From the NCBI RefSeq assembly GCF_020026305.1, contig NZ_CP075691.1, positions 3,782,001 to 3,846,000 on the forward strand: a stretch of DNA of 64,000 bases, read 5' to 3'. The position numbers and the translations under genes are program-made. The notes beneath the pieces were generated by a model that ran no database searches, was not told where the DNA came from, and saw nothing but the letters and a program-made list of their open reading frames with translations. Positions 1 through 7,950 of this stretch are shown here, one piece after another. This DNA comes from Streptomyces sp. 135. GTDB taxonomy: Bacteria; Actinomycetota; Actinomycetes; Streptomycetales; Streptomycetaceae. How positions within the stretch are numbered: position 1 is the first letter of the stretch; each line of letters begins with the position of its first letter.

Positions 1-242
1 TAGGGGGCGCCCGCCTTCTCCGTCTCCTCCAGGAAGATCAGCCGCTGGGTGGGCGGCGCGTCCCAGTGGACGTGGCCGTAGCCCGCGTCGTACAGCATGC
101 GCTGCCAGGAGGTGTCGTACGCGCGCCGTGCGGGCCAGTCCTGCGGGGAGGGCCTGGCGGGAAGGCGCGGGAGCACGCTCGCGAGCCACTCCCGCAGGCC
201 TGCCCGGAAGGCTTCCTCCTCCTCGGTGTAGGTGAGGTCCAC
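1..242 (-). CDS. acyl-CoA dehydrogenase, N-terminal fragment
   Basis: Only the first 80 residues lie inside the window; the rest runs off the left edge. Translation from a GTG at 242 begins VDLTYTEEEEAFRAGLREW and later has LIFLEETEKAGAP, the pattern of the alpha-helical N-terminal domain of acyl-CoA dehydrogenases, flavoproteins that desaturate acyl-CoA thioesters in the cytoplasm. The start lies 7 bases past the stop of the amidohydrolase gene, so the two are probably one operon transcribed leftwards. The catalytic and FAD-binding parts are not visible, so substrate class cannot be judged. Confidence 0.75.
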   Translation of the reverse strand, partial: MDLTYTEEEEAFRAGLREWLASVLPRLPARPSPQDWPARRAYDTSWQRMLYDAGYGHVHWDAPPTQRLIFLEETEKAGAP

Positions 243-249
243 GCGCGGC

Positions 250-1443
250 CTACTTGTCCAGGTCCAGGCCGAGCATGCGGATGGCGTTGCCGCGCATCAG
301 CTTGTACACCGTCTCGTCGTCGAGTCCCTCGACGTGGTCGAGGGCGACCTCCTTGGTGTGCGGGAAGGTCGAGTCGACGTGCGGGTAGTCGGTCTCGAAG
401 GTGGCGTTGTCCCGGCCGACGACGTCCAGGGAGGCCACGCCGTGCTTGTCGCGGAAGAAGCAGCAGAAGATCTGCCGGTAGTAGTACGTGGAGGGCGGCT
501 CGGGGACCAGGTCCTTCACGCCGCCCCAGGCGCGGTGCTCCTCCCACACGTCGTCGGCGCGTTCCAGGGCGTACGGGATCCAGCCCATCTGCCCCTCGGA
601 GTAAGCCAGTTTGAGGGCCGGGAACTTCACGAGGACGCCGCTGAACAGGAAGTCCATCATCGACGCCATGGCGTTGTTGAAGGAGAGCGCGGCCTGCACG
701 GCGGGCGGGGCGTCGGGGGAGGCGGCGGGCATCTGGGAGGACGAGCCGATGTGCATGTTCACGACCGTGCCGGTCTCCTGGCAGGCCGCGAAGAACGGAT
801 CCCAGTAGCCGGAGTGGATCGAGGGCAGCCCCAGGTGGGTCGGGATCTCCGAGAAGGTGACGGCCCGCACGCCCCGCGCGGCGTTCCGCTCGATCTCGGC
901 GACCGCGAGGCCGATGTCCCACAGCGGGATGATGCAGAGCGGGATCAGCCGGCCGCCGCTGTCGCCGCACCACTCGTCGACCATCCAGTCGTTGTAGGCG
1001 CGTACGCAGGCGAGGGCGACCTCCTTGTCGTGGGCCTCGGCGAAGGTCTGGCCGCAGAAGCGCGGGAAGGTGGGGAAGCACAGGGAGGCCTCGACGTGGT
1101 TGAGGTCCATGTCCTTCAGGCGGGCGACCGGGTCCCAGCAGCCGCGCCGCATCTGAGCGCGCGTGATGCCCTCCAGGGTCATGTCGTCGCGGTCGAAGCC
1201 GACGGCGGCGATGTTGCGCTTGTACGGGAACTTGAGGTCCTCGTAGACCCACCAGTCGGTGGGCGGCCCTTCGGGGTCCATCGTGATCTGGTACTTGCCG
1301 CCCACGTAGGCGAGTTCGCCGATGCCGGCGGTCAGCGGCCTCGGGCCGCGGTCGCGGTACTTCGCGGGCAGCCAGGTCTCGAAGAGATGCGCGGGTTCGA
1401 TCACATGGTCGTCGACGCTGACGATCCGAGGAAGCTCGGTCAT
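250..1443 (-). CDS. amidohydrolase family protein (Amidohydro_2 type)
   Basis: A 397-residue cytoplasmic TIM-barrel metal-dependent hydrolase or decarboxylase. Metal-ligand candidates are the early Asp-x-His in VDDHVIEP (residues 10-17), a barrel His in NMHIGSSS near 228 and the Asp in ETDYPHVDST near 345, the usual layout of the PF04909 family. The ATG at 1443 follows AAGGAGGGG at good spacing. It is followed immediately by an acyl-CoA dehydrogenase and faces an acyl-CoA ligase, so a role in breaking down a ring or branched acid is likely. The substrate is unknown; members of this family range from decarboxylases to lactone hydrolases. Confidence 0.88.
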   Translation of the reverse strand: MTELPRIVSVDDHVIEPAHLFETWLPAKYRDRGPRPLTAGIGELAYVGGKYQITMDPEGPPTDWWVYEDLKFPYKRNIAAVGFDRDDMTLEGITRAQMRRGCWDPVARLKDMDLNHVEASLCFPTFPRFCGQTFAEAHDKEVALACVRAYNDWMVDEWCGDSGGRLIPLCIIPLWDIGLAVAEIERNAARGVRAVTFSEIPTHLGLPSIHSGYWDPFFAACQETGTVVNMHIGSSSQMPAASPDAPPAVQAALSFNNAMASMMDFLFSGVLVKFPALKLAYSEGQMGWIPYALERADDVWEEHRAWGGVKDLVPEPPSTYYYRQIFCCFFRDKHGVASLDVVGRDNATFETDYPHVDSTFPHTKEVALDHVEGLDDETVYKLMRGNAIRMLGLDLDK

Positions 1444-1495
1444 GGTGTCCCCTCCTTGCGCGAAAGGGGGTCATCCCTCCGGCACCTCCGGGAAT

Positions 1496-1510
1496 CTGAT
1501 GACCCGTCAG
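1496..1510. promoter_or_regulatory. palindromic operator-like site, copy 1
   Basis: CTGATGACCCGTCAG is an imperfect palindrome 53 bases upstream of the amidohydrolase start. Its reverse complement, CTGACGGGTCATCAG, matches copy 2 at 1574-1588 at 13 of 15 positions. Two copies in one divergent intergenic region suggest a shared repressor of the TetR type; no such regulator gene is adjacent in the window. Confidence 0.6.
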
Positions 1511-1573
1511 AATGCAGGCTAGCCCCGCGCCTATGGACCGACAAGGCGGCGAGGCCTACGCTCTGCGCACGAT

Positions 1574-1588
1574 CTGACGGACCATCAG
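1574..1588. promoter_or_regulatory. palindromic operator-like site, copy 2
   Basis: CTGACGGACCATCAG, 53 bases upstream of the acyl-CoA ligase start. It is placed symmetrically with copy 1, each being about the same distance from its own gene, as expected for an operator that controls both arms of a divergent pair. Confidence 0.6.
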
Positions 1589-1641
1589 CCAAGGCGGCGT
1601 GGTGCCCGTCCGTCCGTTCCTGGCCGACCCGGGGGGACCAC

Positions 1642-3210
1642 ATGAGCACCGCACGGCACGAAACCGCGTACGAACTCGGCGCCTCGCGCACGCTCTGGGA
1701 ACTGGTCGAGCGCCGCGCCGCCCACACCCCCGACACGCCCGTCCTCGTCCAGGCCGCCGCCGATCCCGCCGACGACCGCATGCTCACCTTCGGCGCCCTG
1801 CGCGAGCGCGCCGAGCGGGTCGCCGCCGGGCTGTACGGCATGGGGGTGCGCCCCGGCACGGTCGTCGCCTGGCAGCTGCCCACCCGCATCGAGACGGCCC
1901 TGCTCTCCTTCGCCCTGGCCCGCGTCGGCGCCGTGCAGTCGCCGGTCATCCCCTTCTACCGCGACCGCGAAGTCGGCTTCGCGCTCCGACAGTCCGGCGC
2001 GGAGTTCTTCGCCGTGCCCGGCGTGTGGCGCGGCTTCGACCACGCGCGGATGGCGCGGCGGCTCGGCGCCAAGGGCGTCTTCGAGGCGTACGAGGAACTG
2101 CCCGACGCCGATCCGTCGATCCTTCCCCCACCGCCCTCCGACGGCACGTCCGTACGCTGGATCTACTGGACGTCGGGCACCACGTCCGCCCCCAAGGGCG
2201 TCCTGCACACCGACCGCTCCCTGCTCGCGGGCGGCTCGTGCCTGGCCCACGCGCTGCGGCTGACGCCCTCGGACGTCGGCTCGATGGCGTTCCCCTACGC
2301 GCACATCGCAGGCCCCGACTACACGGTGATGCTGCTCCTGTACGGCTTTCCTGCGGTGCTGTTCGAGCACTTCGCGCTGCCGGACGCGCTGGACGGCTAC
2401 CGGCGGCACGGCGTGACCGTGGCGGGCGGGTCGACGGCCTTCTACTCCATGTTCCTGGCCGAGCAGCGCAAGCTGCCGCCGGGCGAGAAGCTCATCCCGA
2501 CGCTGCGGCTCCTGGCGGGCGGCGGCGCGCCCAAGCCGCCGGAGATCTACCACGCCGTCGTCCGCGAGATGGGCTGCCAACTGACCCACGGATACGGCAT
2601 GACCGAGGTCCCGATGATCACCATGGGCGACCCGGAGGACACGGCCGAGAACCTGGCGACGACCGAGGGCCGCCCCCCGGCCGGCATGGAGATCCGCGTG
2701 ACCGGTCCCGACGGCCGGGAACTGCCCCCGGGGACGGACGGCGAGGTCCGGCTGCGCGGGGAGGCCGTCTGCCGGGGCTATGTGGATCCGGCCCAGAGCG
2801 CGGCCGCCTTCGACGCCGACGGTTTCCTGATCACCGGCGACCTCGGGCACCTCACCGGAAGCGGCCATCTGGTCCTCACCGGGCGGGCGAAGGACGTCAT
2901 CATCCGCAAGGGCGAGAACATCTCCGCCAAGGAGATCGAGGACCTGCTCCACCGCCACCCGGCCGTCGGCGACGCGGCGGTCGTCGGACTGCCCGACCCC
3001 GAACGCGGGGAGCGGGTCTGCGCGGTCGTCGAACAGCGTCCCGGGACGCCGGGGCTGACCCTGGACGCGGTCACCTCGTACCTGCGCGGGGAAGGCCTCG
3101 CCCCCTACAAGCTGCCGGAACAGCTGGAGGTGGTCGAGGCCCTCCCCCGCAACGAGACACTGCGCAAGGTGCTCAAGTACAAGCTGCGGGAGCGCTTCTC
3201 ACCCGCCTGA
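1642..3210 (+). CDS. acyl-CoA ligase (AMP-forming)
   Basis: A 522-residue member of the ANL adenylate-forming superfamily that activates a carboxylic acid to its CoA thioester via an acyl-AMP. The P-loop YWTSGTTSAPKG is near residue 174, the GYGMTE motif near 317, the TGDLG hinge region near 398, and the C-terminal lysine motif RNETLRKVLK at about 503-512. The reading frame is open far upstream, but the ATG at 1642 follows GGGGGG and begins the family-like N-terminus. It is divergent from the amidohydrolase and acyl-CoA dehydrogenase genes and probably supplies their substrate. Cyclohexanecarboxylate-CoA-ligase-like enzymes are the closest type I recognise; the true substrate is unknown. Confidence 0.9.
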   Translation: MSTARHETAYELGASRTLWELVERRAAHTPDTPVLVQAAADPADDRMLTFGALRERAERVAAGLYGMGVRPGTVVAWQLPTRIETALLSFALARVGAVQSPVIPFYRDREVGFALRQSGAEFFAVPGVWRGFDHARMARRLGAKGVFEAYEELPDADPSILPPPPSDGTSVRWIYWTSGTTSAPKGVLHTDRSLLAGGSCLAHALRLTPSDVGSMAFPYAHIAGPDYTVMLLLYGFPAVLFEHFALPDALDGYRRHGVTVAGGSTAFYSMFLAEQRKLPPGEKLIPTLRLLAGGGAPKPPEIYHAVVREMGCQLTHGYGMTEVPMITMGDPEDTAENLATTEGRPPAGMEIRVTGPDGRELPPGTDGEVRLRGEAVCRGYVDPAQSAAAFDADGFLITGDLGHLTGSGHLVLTGRAKDVIIRKGENISAKEIEDLLHRHPAVGDAAVVGLPDPERGERVCAVVEQRPGTPGLTLDAVTSYLRGEGLAPYKLPEQLEVVEALPRNETLRKVLKYKLRERFSPA

Positions 3211-3225
3211 CACCTGAGGGCAGCG

Positions 3226-3738
3226 CTACTCGGGAACCGTGAAGTACTCCGCGAAGGCCTGCACGATCTCCTGCTCGGCGACCTTGCCGTCACCGTCGGC
3301 GTCGAGCCCCTCGGCCGTCGCCCCCGCGAGCTCCTCGGGCACGCCGAGCGCCTTGAGCGCGCGCCGGAGCTCGTCCGGGGCTACCTCTCCGTCGCCGTCG
3401 GAGTCCGCGATGGCGATCGCCGCGTGCAGGAAGGGCCGCGCGATCTCGGCGAACCGGCCGGGGTTGTCCCGCAGCCGCTTCACCGCGCCGCCCACGAACT
3501 CGCCCTGGGTGATCCGCTGGTCGCCGTCCCGGTCCGCGATCCCGGCCATGCCCTGCCAGAACGCCTCGGCGCCGGTGTAGAGCGCCTGTCCCTTGTCGGA
3601 CCGCGCCGTCGCGCCGAACTCCTTGCACAGGGCGGCCGCCGCCGTACTGAAGTCCTCACGGGAGATGTAGTCGTTGCCGTCCTGGTCGAAGGTGGCGAAC
3701 CGGGCCGCGATCCTACGCTCGTACTCGGCACTGTCCAT
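3226..3738 (-). CDS. EF-hand calcium-binding protein (calerythrin-like)
   Basis: A 170-residue soluble protein with four EF-hand loops at residues 18-29, 69-80, 112-123 and 146-157, each beginning with the DxDG pattern (for example DSDGDGEVAPDE). The loop spacing fits the sarcoplasmic-calcium-binding/calerythrin group found in Streptomyces. Loop 1 ends in Asp rather than the usual Glu at position 12, so its affinity may be lower. It converges on the acyl-CoA ligase, with 15 bases between stops, and probably acts as an intracellular calcium buffer or sensor. No strong ribosome-binding site is visible upstream of the ATG. Confidence 0.92.
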   Translation of the reverse strand: MDSAEYERRIAARFATFDQDGNDYISREDFSTAAAALCKEFGATARSDKGQALYTGAEAFWQGMAGIADRDGDQRITQGEFVGGAVKRLRDNPGRFAEIARPFLHAAIAIADSDGDGEVAPDELRRALKALGVPEELAGATAEGLDADGDGKVAEQEIVQAFAEYFTVPE

Positions 3739-3870
3739 GGTCTTCGGGCCGCCTCACTTCCGCAGTTGGGTGCACGTCAGGGGGTGGGTACCCCGGCAGC
3801 GAGCGTACGTCGTCAAAGGCCACCCGGAGGGGTGATGTGCTGCACTGATGCGCGCGACGCCGCCGTTCCG

Positions 3871-4245
3871 TCAGGCCGAGAGCGGCGTCGCCTCCTCGTC
3901 GAGGGCCGCCCCGACGTCCGGGAAGACCTCGAAGAGCCTGCGGACACCGAGCGCCGCGAGGACGCGGTTGACGTGGCTGCCGTCGACGGCGCCCTGCGCG
4001 GGCAGGATCAGCCGCAGCCGGCCCTGGCAGGAGCGGATCAGGCGGCGCGTGGCGATCAGCACCCCGACACCGCTGGAGTCGCAGAACAGCACGTCGGAGA
4101 GGTCGAGGACGACGCTGCGGCGGCCGTCCGCCACGGCGTCGTGCACGCGCTGGCGCAGCACGGGCGAGGTCAGCAGGTCCATCTCGCCGGACACGCGCAG
4201 CACGGTCCAGCCGGACTCCTGGCCCACCGCCACCTTGAGCGTCAC
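3871..4245 (-). CDS. STAS-domain anti-sigma factor antagonist
   Basis: A 124-residue single STAS domain like SpoIIAA and BldG. The phosphorylation site motif DSSGVG is at residues 56-61 (CDSSGVGVLI), so Ser57 or Ser58 is the expected target of a partner kinase/anti-sigma protein. When unphosphorylated such proteins bind the anti-sigma factor and free the sigma factor. No SpoIIAB-like kinase is adjacent; the divergent neighbour is an ECF sigma factor whose anti-sigma partner is of a different (zinc-finger) class, so the STAS protein probably serves another sigma factor. The chosen start GTG at 4245 matches the beginning of the domain. Confidence 0.9.
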   Translation of the reverse strand: MTLKVAVGQESGWTVLRVSGEMDLLTSPVLRQRVHDAVADGRRSVVLDLSDVLFCDSSGVGVLIATRRLIRSCQGRLRLILPAQGAVDGSHVNRVLAALGVRRLFEVFPDVGAALDEEATPLSA

Positions 4246-4488
4246 GCGCCACGCCTCTCGCTCGCCCTGATCCGGAAGCTGTTCTTACGCTTCGTTCCGC
4301 TTCGGCTGCCCCACCGCTCTTCCATGAAACACCAAGGGACCACCGTCAATATCATCTGGTGCCCGGTCAGGGGTGCGCTTTGCCGCAAACAGGAGTGAAC
4401 TGTCAGTGGTCGCGACTACATTCGAGGCTGAGCACACTCGGAACAGGACCGGAACGGGCAACAGGGTCAAGCGCATGAGGGGGGCCGC

Positions 4489-5067
4489 ATGCCGAAGGAC
4501 GCGCCGCGGCACTGGGACCGCCGGATGCAGCAGCGGCTCGCGCACGGGGAGGCCGCCGCCCTGGGCGAGCTGTACGACCGCTTCGCCTCGCTCGTGCACG
4601 GCCTCGCCCACCGCGTCCTCGGCGACGAGAGCGCCGCCGACCGCATCACCCGCGAGGTCTTCGCCCACATCTGGGAGAACCCCGACGCGTACGACCCGCG
4701 GCAGGGCCCCCTGCGCTCCTGGCTCGCCACGCTCACCCACCAGCGGGCCGTGCGCAGGCTCCGCCAGACCGAGGCCGCTGCCCTCGCCCTCGGCGGCGAG
4801 GGGACCACGGAGGACCTGGAGCGCAAGGTCCGCCGCGCCTCCGCGGCGGCCCGCGCCGACTACATCGTCACGGCCATGCCCGCCCCGCTGCGGGCCGCCC
4901 TGGAGCTCGCGTATTTCCAGCGGCGCGACTACCGCCAGGCGGCGGCCGACCTCGGCGTGACCGAGGACGAGGCCCGGCGCAGGCTCCGCCTCGGCCTCCA
5001 GCTCCTGTCGACGGCCAACGACACCGCGGATCCCTCGGGTCCGCCGGGATACGGGACAGCGCCGTGA
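4489..5067 (+). CDS. ECF-family RNA polymerase sigma factor
   Basis: A 192-residue alternative sigma factor. Region 2 spans about residues 22-90 (LYDRFASLVHGLAHRVLG, then FAHIWENPDAYDP and the helix ending HQRAVRRLRQ). Region 4 spans about 135-185 with a helix-turn-helix around YRQAAADLGVTEDEARRRLR. The ATG at 4489 follows GGGGGG at about 5 bases. Its stop overlaps the GTG start of the anti-sigma gene (GTGA), so the pair is translationally coupled. The 243-base upstream region probably carries its promoter; two GGAAC hexamer-like words occur there, which would suit self-activation, but I cannot place a convincing -10. Confidence 0.92.
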   Translation: MPKDAPRHWDRRMQQRLAHGEAAALGELYDRFASLVHGLAHRVLGDESAADRITREVFAHIWENPDAYDPRQGPLRSWLATLTHQRAVRRLRQTEAAALALGGEGTTEDLERKVRRASAAARADYIVTAMPAPLRAALELAYFQRRDYRQAAADLGVTEDEARRRLRLGLQLLSTANDTADPSGPPGYGTAP

Positions 5068-6347
5068 CCGGCTCCGAGGGCCCCGAGCCCGCCGAGGAGC
5101 CGGACGGCCCCGGCAGCACCGACCGGCGCGACGGCCCGCGCATACCGATGCCCCGCTCCTCCGTGGAGGACACCGGGCAGCCCGTGCCCGACCCGCCCGC
5201 GCCCCTCGTCCTGGAGCACCGCGTCCTGAAATCCCTGCTCGGCGCCTGGGCGCTCGCCGCGTGCTCCGCGGCCGAGGCCACCGCCGTCGAGGAGCACCTG
5301 GGCGACTGCGGGCCCTGCGCGGAGGAGGCGCTGCGGCTGCGGGACGCCGTCGGCCTGCTGCACCCCGAGGAGAGCCTCGACCTCGACCCCGGGCTGCGCT
5401 CGCGCGTCCTGGAGAGCTGCCTCGGCCGCCGCCCGCCGCGCATCCCCGTGCCCGAGTGGGCCGTGCCCTACGACGCGGAGACCGCCCGCCTCGACGCCCT
5501 GCTGCGGGACATCGGTCACTCGGAGTGGCACGCACCCGTGCGGCTGCGCTGGTTCGAGCGGGACGGCCAGGTGCAGAGGAAGACCACCGTGGCCGGCGTC
5601 ATCGCGCATCTCCTCGCCGTCGACGGCCTGGTCGGGCTCGCCCTCGGCCTCGATGACCCGCTGGGGCCGTCGGCCGGGGACCCGCAGCTCCCGGCCCACC
5701 GCACCGAGGCGTACTGGCAGGCGTCGCGCTTCCCGCCCACGCGCGCGGTGCGGGGCCCCTGGCGGGACCAGACGCACGAGATCGTCCGCACGGTGTCCTT
5801 CGCGGGCGACGGCTCGGGACGCCTCCCCGTGCCGTACGGGACGGTGCCGGCGCCGCCCGATGAAGGGGCCGGGCAGAAGATCGAGGTGCCGCTGCGGGAC
5901 GCGATGGTGGACCGCGCCTTCGAGTGCTGGATCCACGCGGGCGACATCGCCGAGGCCGTCGACTACCCCTACGACCCGCCCTCGCCCCGGCACCTCCACC
6001 GCATGATCGACCTTGCCGCCCGGATGCTCCCGGACACGCTGGCCGACCGCCGCCGCTCCGGGCTGGCCGCGCCGCCCCGCGATCTCGTCGCGGCCGGTGC
6101 GCCGGGCCGCAGCCTGCGCCTGGAGATCGAGGGCCTCGGCGGCGGCGAGTGGTTCATCGCGCTGGACTCGCCGGGCGCCACCGCCTCCGCCGAGCGGGAG
6201 GTGGCCCATGTGGCCCTGGACGGCGTCGAGTTCTGCCGGCTGGCCGCGGGCCATGTCTCGCCGGTGGAGGCCGCAGCGGGCCAGGACGGCGACCGCGAGG
6301 CGATCCGTGACGTCCTGTTCGCGGCCGCCTCGCTCAGCAGGATGTGA
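5064..6347 (+). CDS. zinc-finger anti-sigma factor fused to a mycothiol-dependent isomerase-like domain
   Basis: A 427-residue protein starting with GTG inside the sigma-factor stop. An acidic, proline-rich head of about 50 residues precedes a ZAS zinc-binding segment with HxxxCxxC (HLGDCGPC near residue 79), the signature of redox-responsive anti-sigma factors. From about residue 140 to the end is a DinB/mycothiol maleylpyruvate isomerase (MDMPI) fold; its metal triad appears intact, with a His in VIAHLLAVD and the ExxxH of ECWIHAGD. No membrane segment is seen, so it should act in the cytoplasm, holding the upstream ECF sigma factor. Fusion of the two domains suggests thiol or mycothiol sensing; this is inference. 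Confidence 0.85.
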   Translation: MTGSEGPEPAEEPDGPGSTDRRDGPRIPMPRSSVEDTGQPVPDPPAPLVLEHRVLKSLLGAWALAACSAAEATAVEEHLGDCGPCAEEALRLRDAVGLLHPEESLDLDPGLRSRVLESCLGRRPPRIPVPEWAVPYDAETARLDALLRDIGHSEWHAPVRLRWFERDGQVQRKTTVAGVIAHLLAVDGLVGLALGLDDPLGPSAGDPQLPAHRTEAYWQASRFPPTRAVRGPWRDQTHEIVRTVSFAGDGSGRLPVPYGTVPAPPDEGAGQKIEVPLRDAMVDRAFECWIHAGDIAEAVDYPYDPPSPRHLHRMIDLAARMLPDTLADRRRSGLAAPPRDLVAAGAPGRSLRLEIEGLGGGEWFIALDSPGATASAEREVAHVALDGVEFCRLAAGHVSPVEAAAGQDGDREAIRDVLFAAASLSRM

Positions 6348-6384
6348 GCCCGGCCCTCCAAGCCCAGCCCTTGGGTGAGGGGCG

Positions 6385-7266
6385 TCAGGCGAAGACGACC
6401 GTACGGCGGCCGTTGAGCAGGATCCGCCGCTCCGCGTGCCACTTGACGGCCCGGGCCAGCGCCTGGCACTCCACGTCACGGCCGATCGCCACCAGCTGGT
6501 CGGGGGTCACGTCGTGGCCGACGCGCTCGACCTCCTGCTCGATGATCGGCCCCTCGTCGAGGTCGGCCGTCACATAGTGCGCGGTGGCGCCGATCAGCTT
6601 CACGCCGCGCGCGTGCGCCTGGTGGTAGGGCTTCGCGCCCTTGAAGCTCGGCAGGAAGGAGTGGTGGATGTTGATGATCCGCCCGCTCAGCTCCTTGCAC
6701 AGGTCGTCCGAGAGCACCTGCATGTAGCGGGCGAGGACGACCAGCTCCACGTCCTCCGCGCGCACGATCTCCAGCAGCCTCGCCTCGGCCTGCGGCTTGT
6801 TGTCCCTGGTCACCGGGATGTGGTGGAAGGGGATGTCGTACGAGGCGACGAGCTCGGCGAAGTCGGTGTGGTTGGAGACGACGGCGGCGATCTCCACCGG
6901 CAGCGCGCCGATCCGCGAGCGGAACAGCAGGTCGTTCAGGCAGTGCCCGAACTTCGACACCAGCAGGACGACCCGCATCTTCTCCTCGGCGCGGTGGATC
7001 TGCCAGTCCATGTGGAAGGAGTCGCCGATCGCCGCGAAGCTCGCCCGCAGCTTGTCGACGGTCACCGGGGCCTCGGCGGAGAAGTGGACGCGCATGAAGA
7101 ACAGTCCGGTGTCGTGGTCACCGAACTGCTGGCTGTCCTCGATGTTGCAGCCGGTCATGAAGAGGTAACTCGACACGGCGTGCACGATGCCCTGCTTGTC
7201 GGGGCAGGAGAGGGTGAGGACGTACTGCTCAGCGGGGGCGGCGGGGGCGGCGGACTGCTCGTTCAT
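6385..7266 (-). CDS. purU: formyltetrahydrofolate deformylase
   Basis: PurU hydrolyses 10-formyl-tetrahydrofolate to formate and tetrahydrofolate, balancing the one-carbon pool and supplying formate for purine synthesis. The 293-residue length is typical. An N-terminal ACT domain (VLTLSCPDKQGIVHAV, about residues 15-90) is followed by the formyltransferase-type catalytic domain with the Asn-x-His of INIHHSFLPSF and the catalytic Asp of TADLDEGPII. The frame stays open upstream, but the ATG at 7266 gives the family N-terminus. It lies downstream of, and in the same direction as, the conserved hypothetical gene at 7332-7778, and may be cotranscribed with it. Confidence 0.95.
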   Translation of the reverse strand: MNEQSAAPAAPAEQYVLTLSCPDKQGIVHAVSSYLFMTGCNIEDSQQFGDHDTGLFFMRVHFSAEAPVTVDKLRASFAAIGDSFHMDWQIHRAEEKMRVVLLVSKFGHCLNDLLFRSRIGALPVEIAAVVSNHTDFAELVASYDIPFHHIPVTRDNKPQAEARLLEIVRAEDVELVVLARYMQVLSDDLCKELSGRIINIHHSFLPSFKGAKPYHQAHARGVKLIGATAHYVTADLDEGPIIEQEVERVGHDVTPDQLVAIGRDVECQALARAVKWHAERRILLNGRRTVVFA

Positions 7267-7331
7267 GCGCCCAAGGTTCCCATATGCGACGGCCGCCGAG
7301 GACCGGCGTCCCGCAGGACGGAACGGCCGTC

Positions 7332-7778
7332 TCAGGCCGTCCGGGTCATGATCCGCAGGACTTCCAGGGTGCGCGGCGGGACGTCGGGGTCCTCGCCGTC
7401 CCCGGCCGACAGGCGCACGTGCGCGTCGCGCGCCGCCCGCACGGCGTCGGGCCAGCCCGGGTGCTCCAGATAGGCGGAGACCATCGCGTCGGGCCCGACC
7501 TCGTGCATGATCCGCAGGACCCTCAGCACGGCCGTGTCGACGAGGGCCGCCTCCTGCGGGTCCCGGAAGATCGTGCCGACGTACTTCTCGGCGGACCAGT
7601 TGTCGAGCCAGGTGTCCTCGACGAGCCGGTAGACGGCGTCGGTCACGTCCCCGTACTCCTCGCGCCCCGCGAGCCAGCACTCCCGCTGGAACCCGGGGTC
7701 GGAGAGCATGTGCAGCGCCGAGCGCACGTTGCTGCGCCAGCGCCACCACGGCATGTCGTTGGTCGGCATGCCACCCAT
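7332..7778 (-). CDS. conserved hypothetical protein
   Basis: A soluble protein of about 148 residues with a Trp-rich start (MPWWRWRSNVRSAL) and a clear globular composition; segments such as LVEDTWLDNWSAEKYVGTIF look strongly conserved. I recognise it as a Streptomyces-conserved protein next to purU but know no function. The start is uncertain: the ATG at 7778 (MGGMPTND) and the one at 7769 fit homolog-like N-termini, while the frame is open back to an ATG at 7832. None has a strong ribosome-binding site. No membrane segment or catalytic motif is apparent. Confidence 0.75.
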   Translation of the reverse strand: MGGMPTNDMPWWRWRSNVRSALHMLSDPGFQRECWLAGREEYGDVTDAVYRLVEDTWLDNWSAEKYVGTIFRDPQEAALVDTAVLRVLRIMHEVGPDAMVSAYLEHPGWPDAVRAARDAHVRLSAGDGEDPDVPPRTLEVLRIMTRTA

Positions 7779-7950
7779 GGTGCTGGAGCGACGGCCGCGA
7801 CGGGAAGAGTTCTCCGAACCTTGCACGGTCATCGATCGTACGTTCCCACTTCGTGCACTCGAATCGGCCCCTGCCCGTTCACCTGCATGTCACTGTCCGT
7901 TGAGAATGCGTCACTCCACGGTTGGCCCTCCCCGGGAATCGTGTGGGGAC

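Noticed and set aside
232..1641. Upstream extension of the acyl-CoA ligase frame (992 codons in all)
   Set aside because: The 470 extra codons are antisense to the amidohydrolase gene; the family N-terminus begins at ATG 1642 after a ribosome-binding site.
4285..6479. Long minus-strand frames opposite the sigma/anti-sigma genes
   Set aside because: Low-complexity Arg/Ala/Gly translations without motifs; the plus strand carries clear domains.
7779..7832. Earlier start for the conserved protein next to purU
   Set aside because: The frame is open to ATG 7832 but the extra residues (SSRRGRRSST-type) are low-complexity and no ribosome-binding site precedes them; kept as an alternative.
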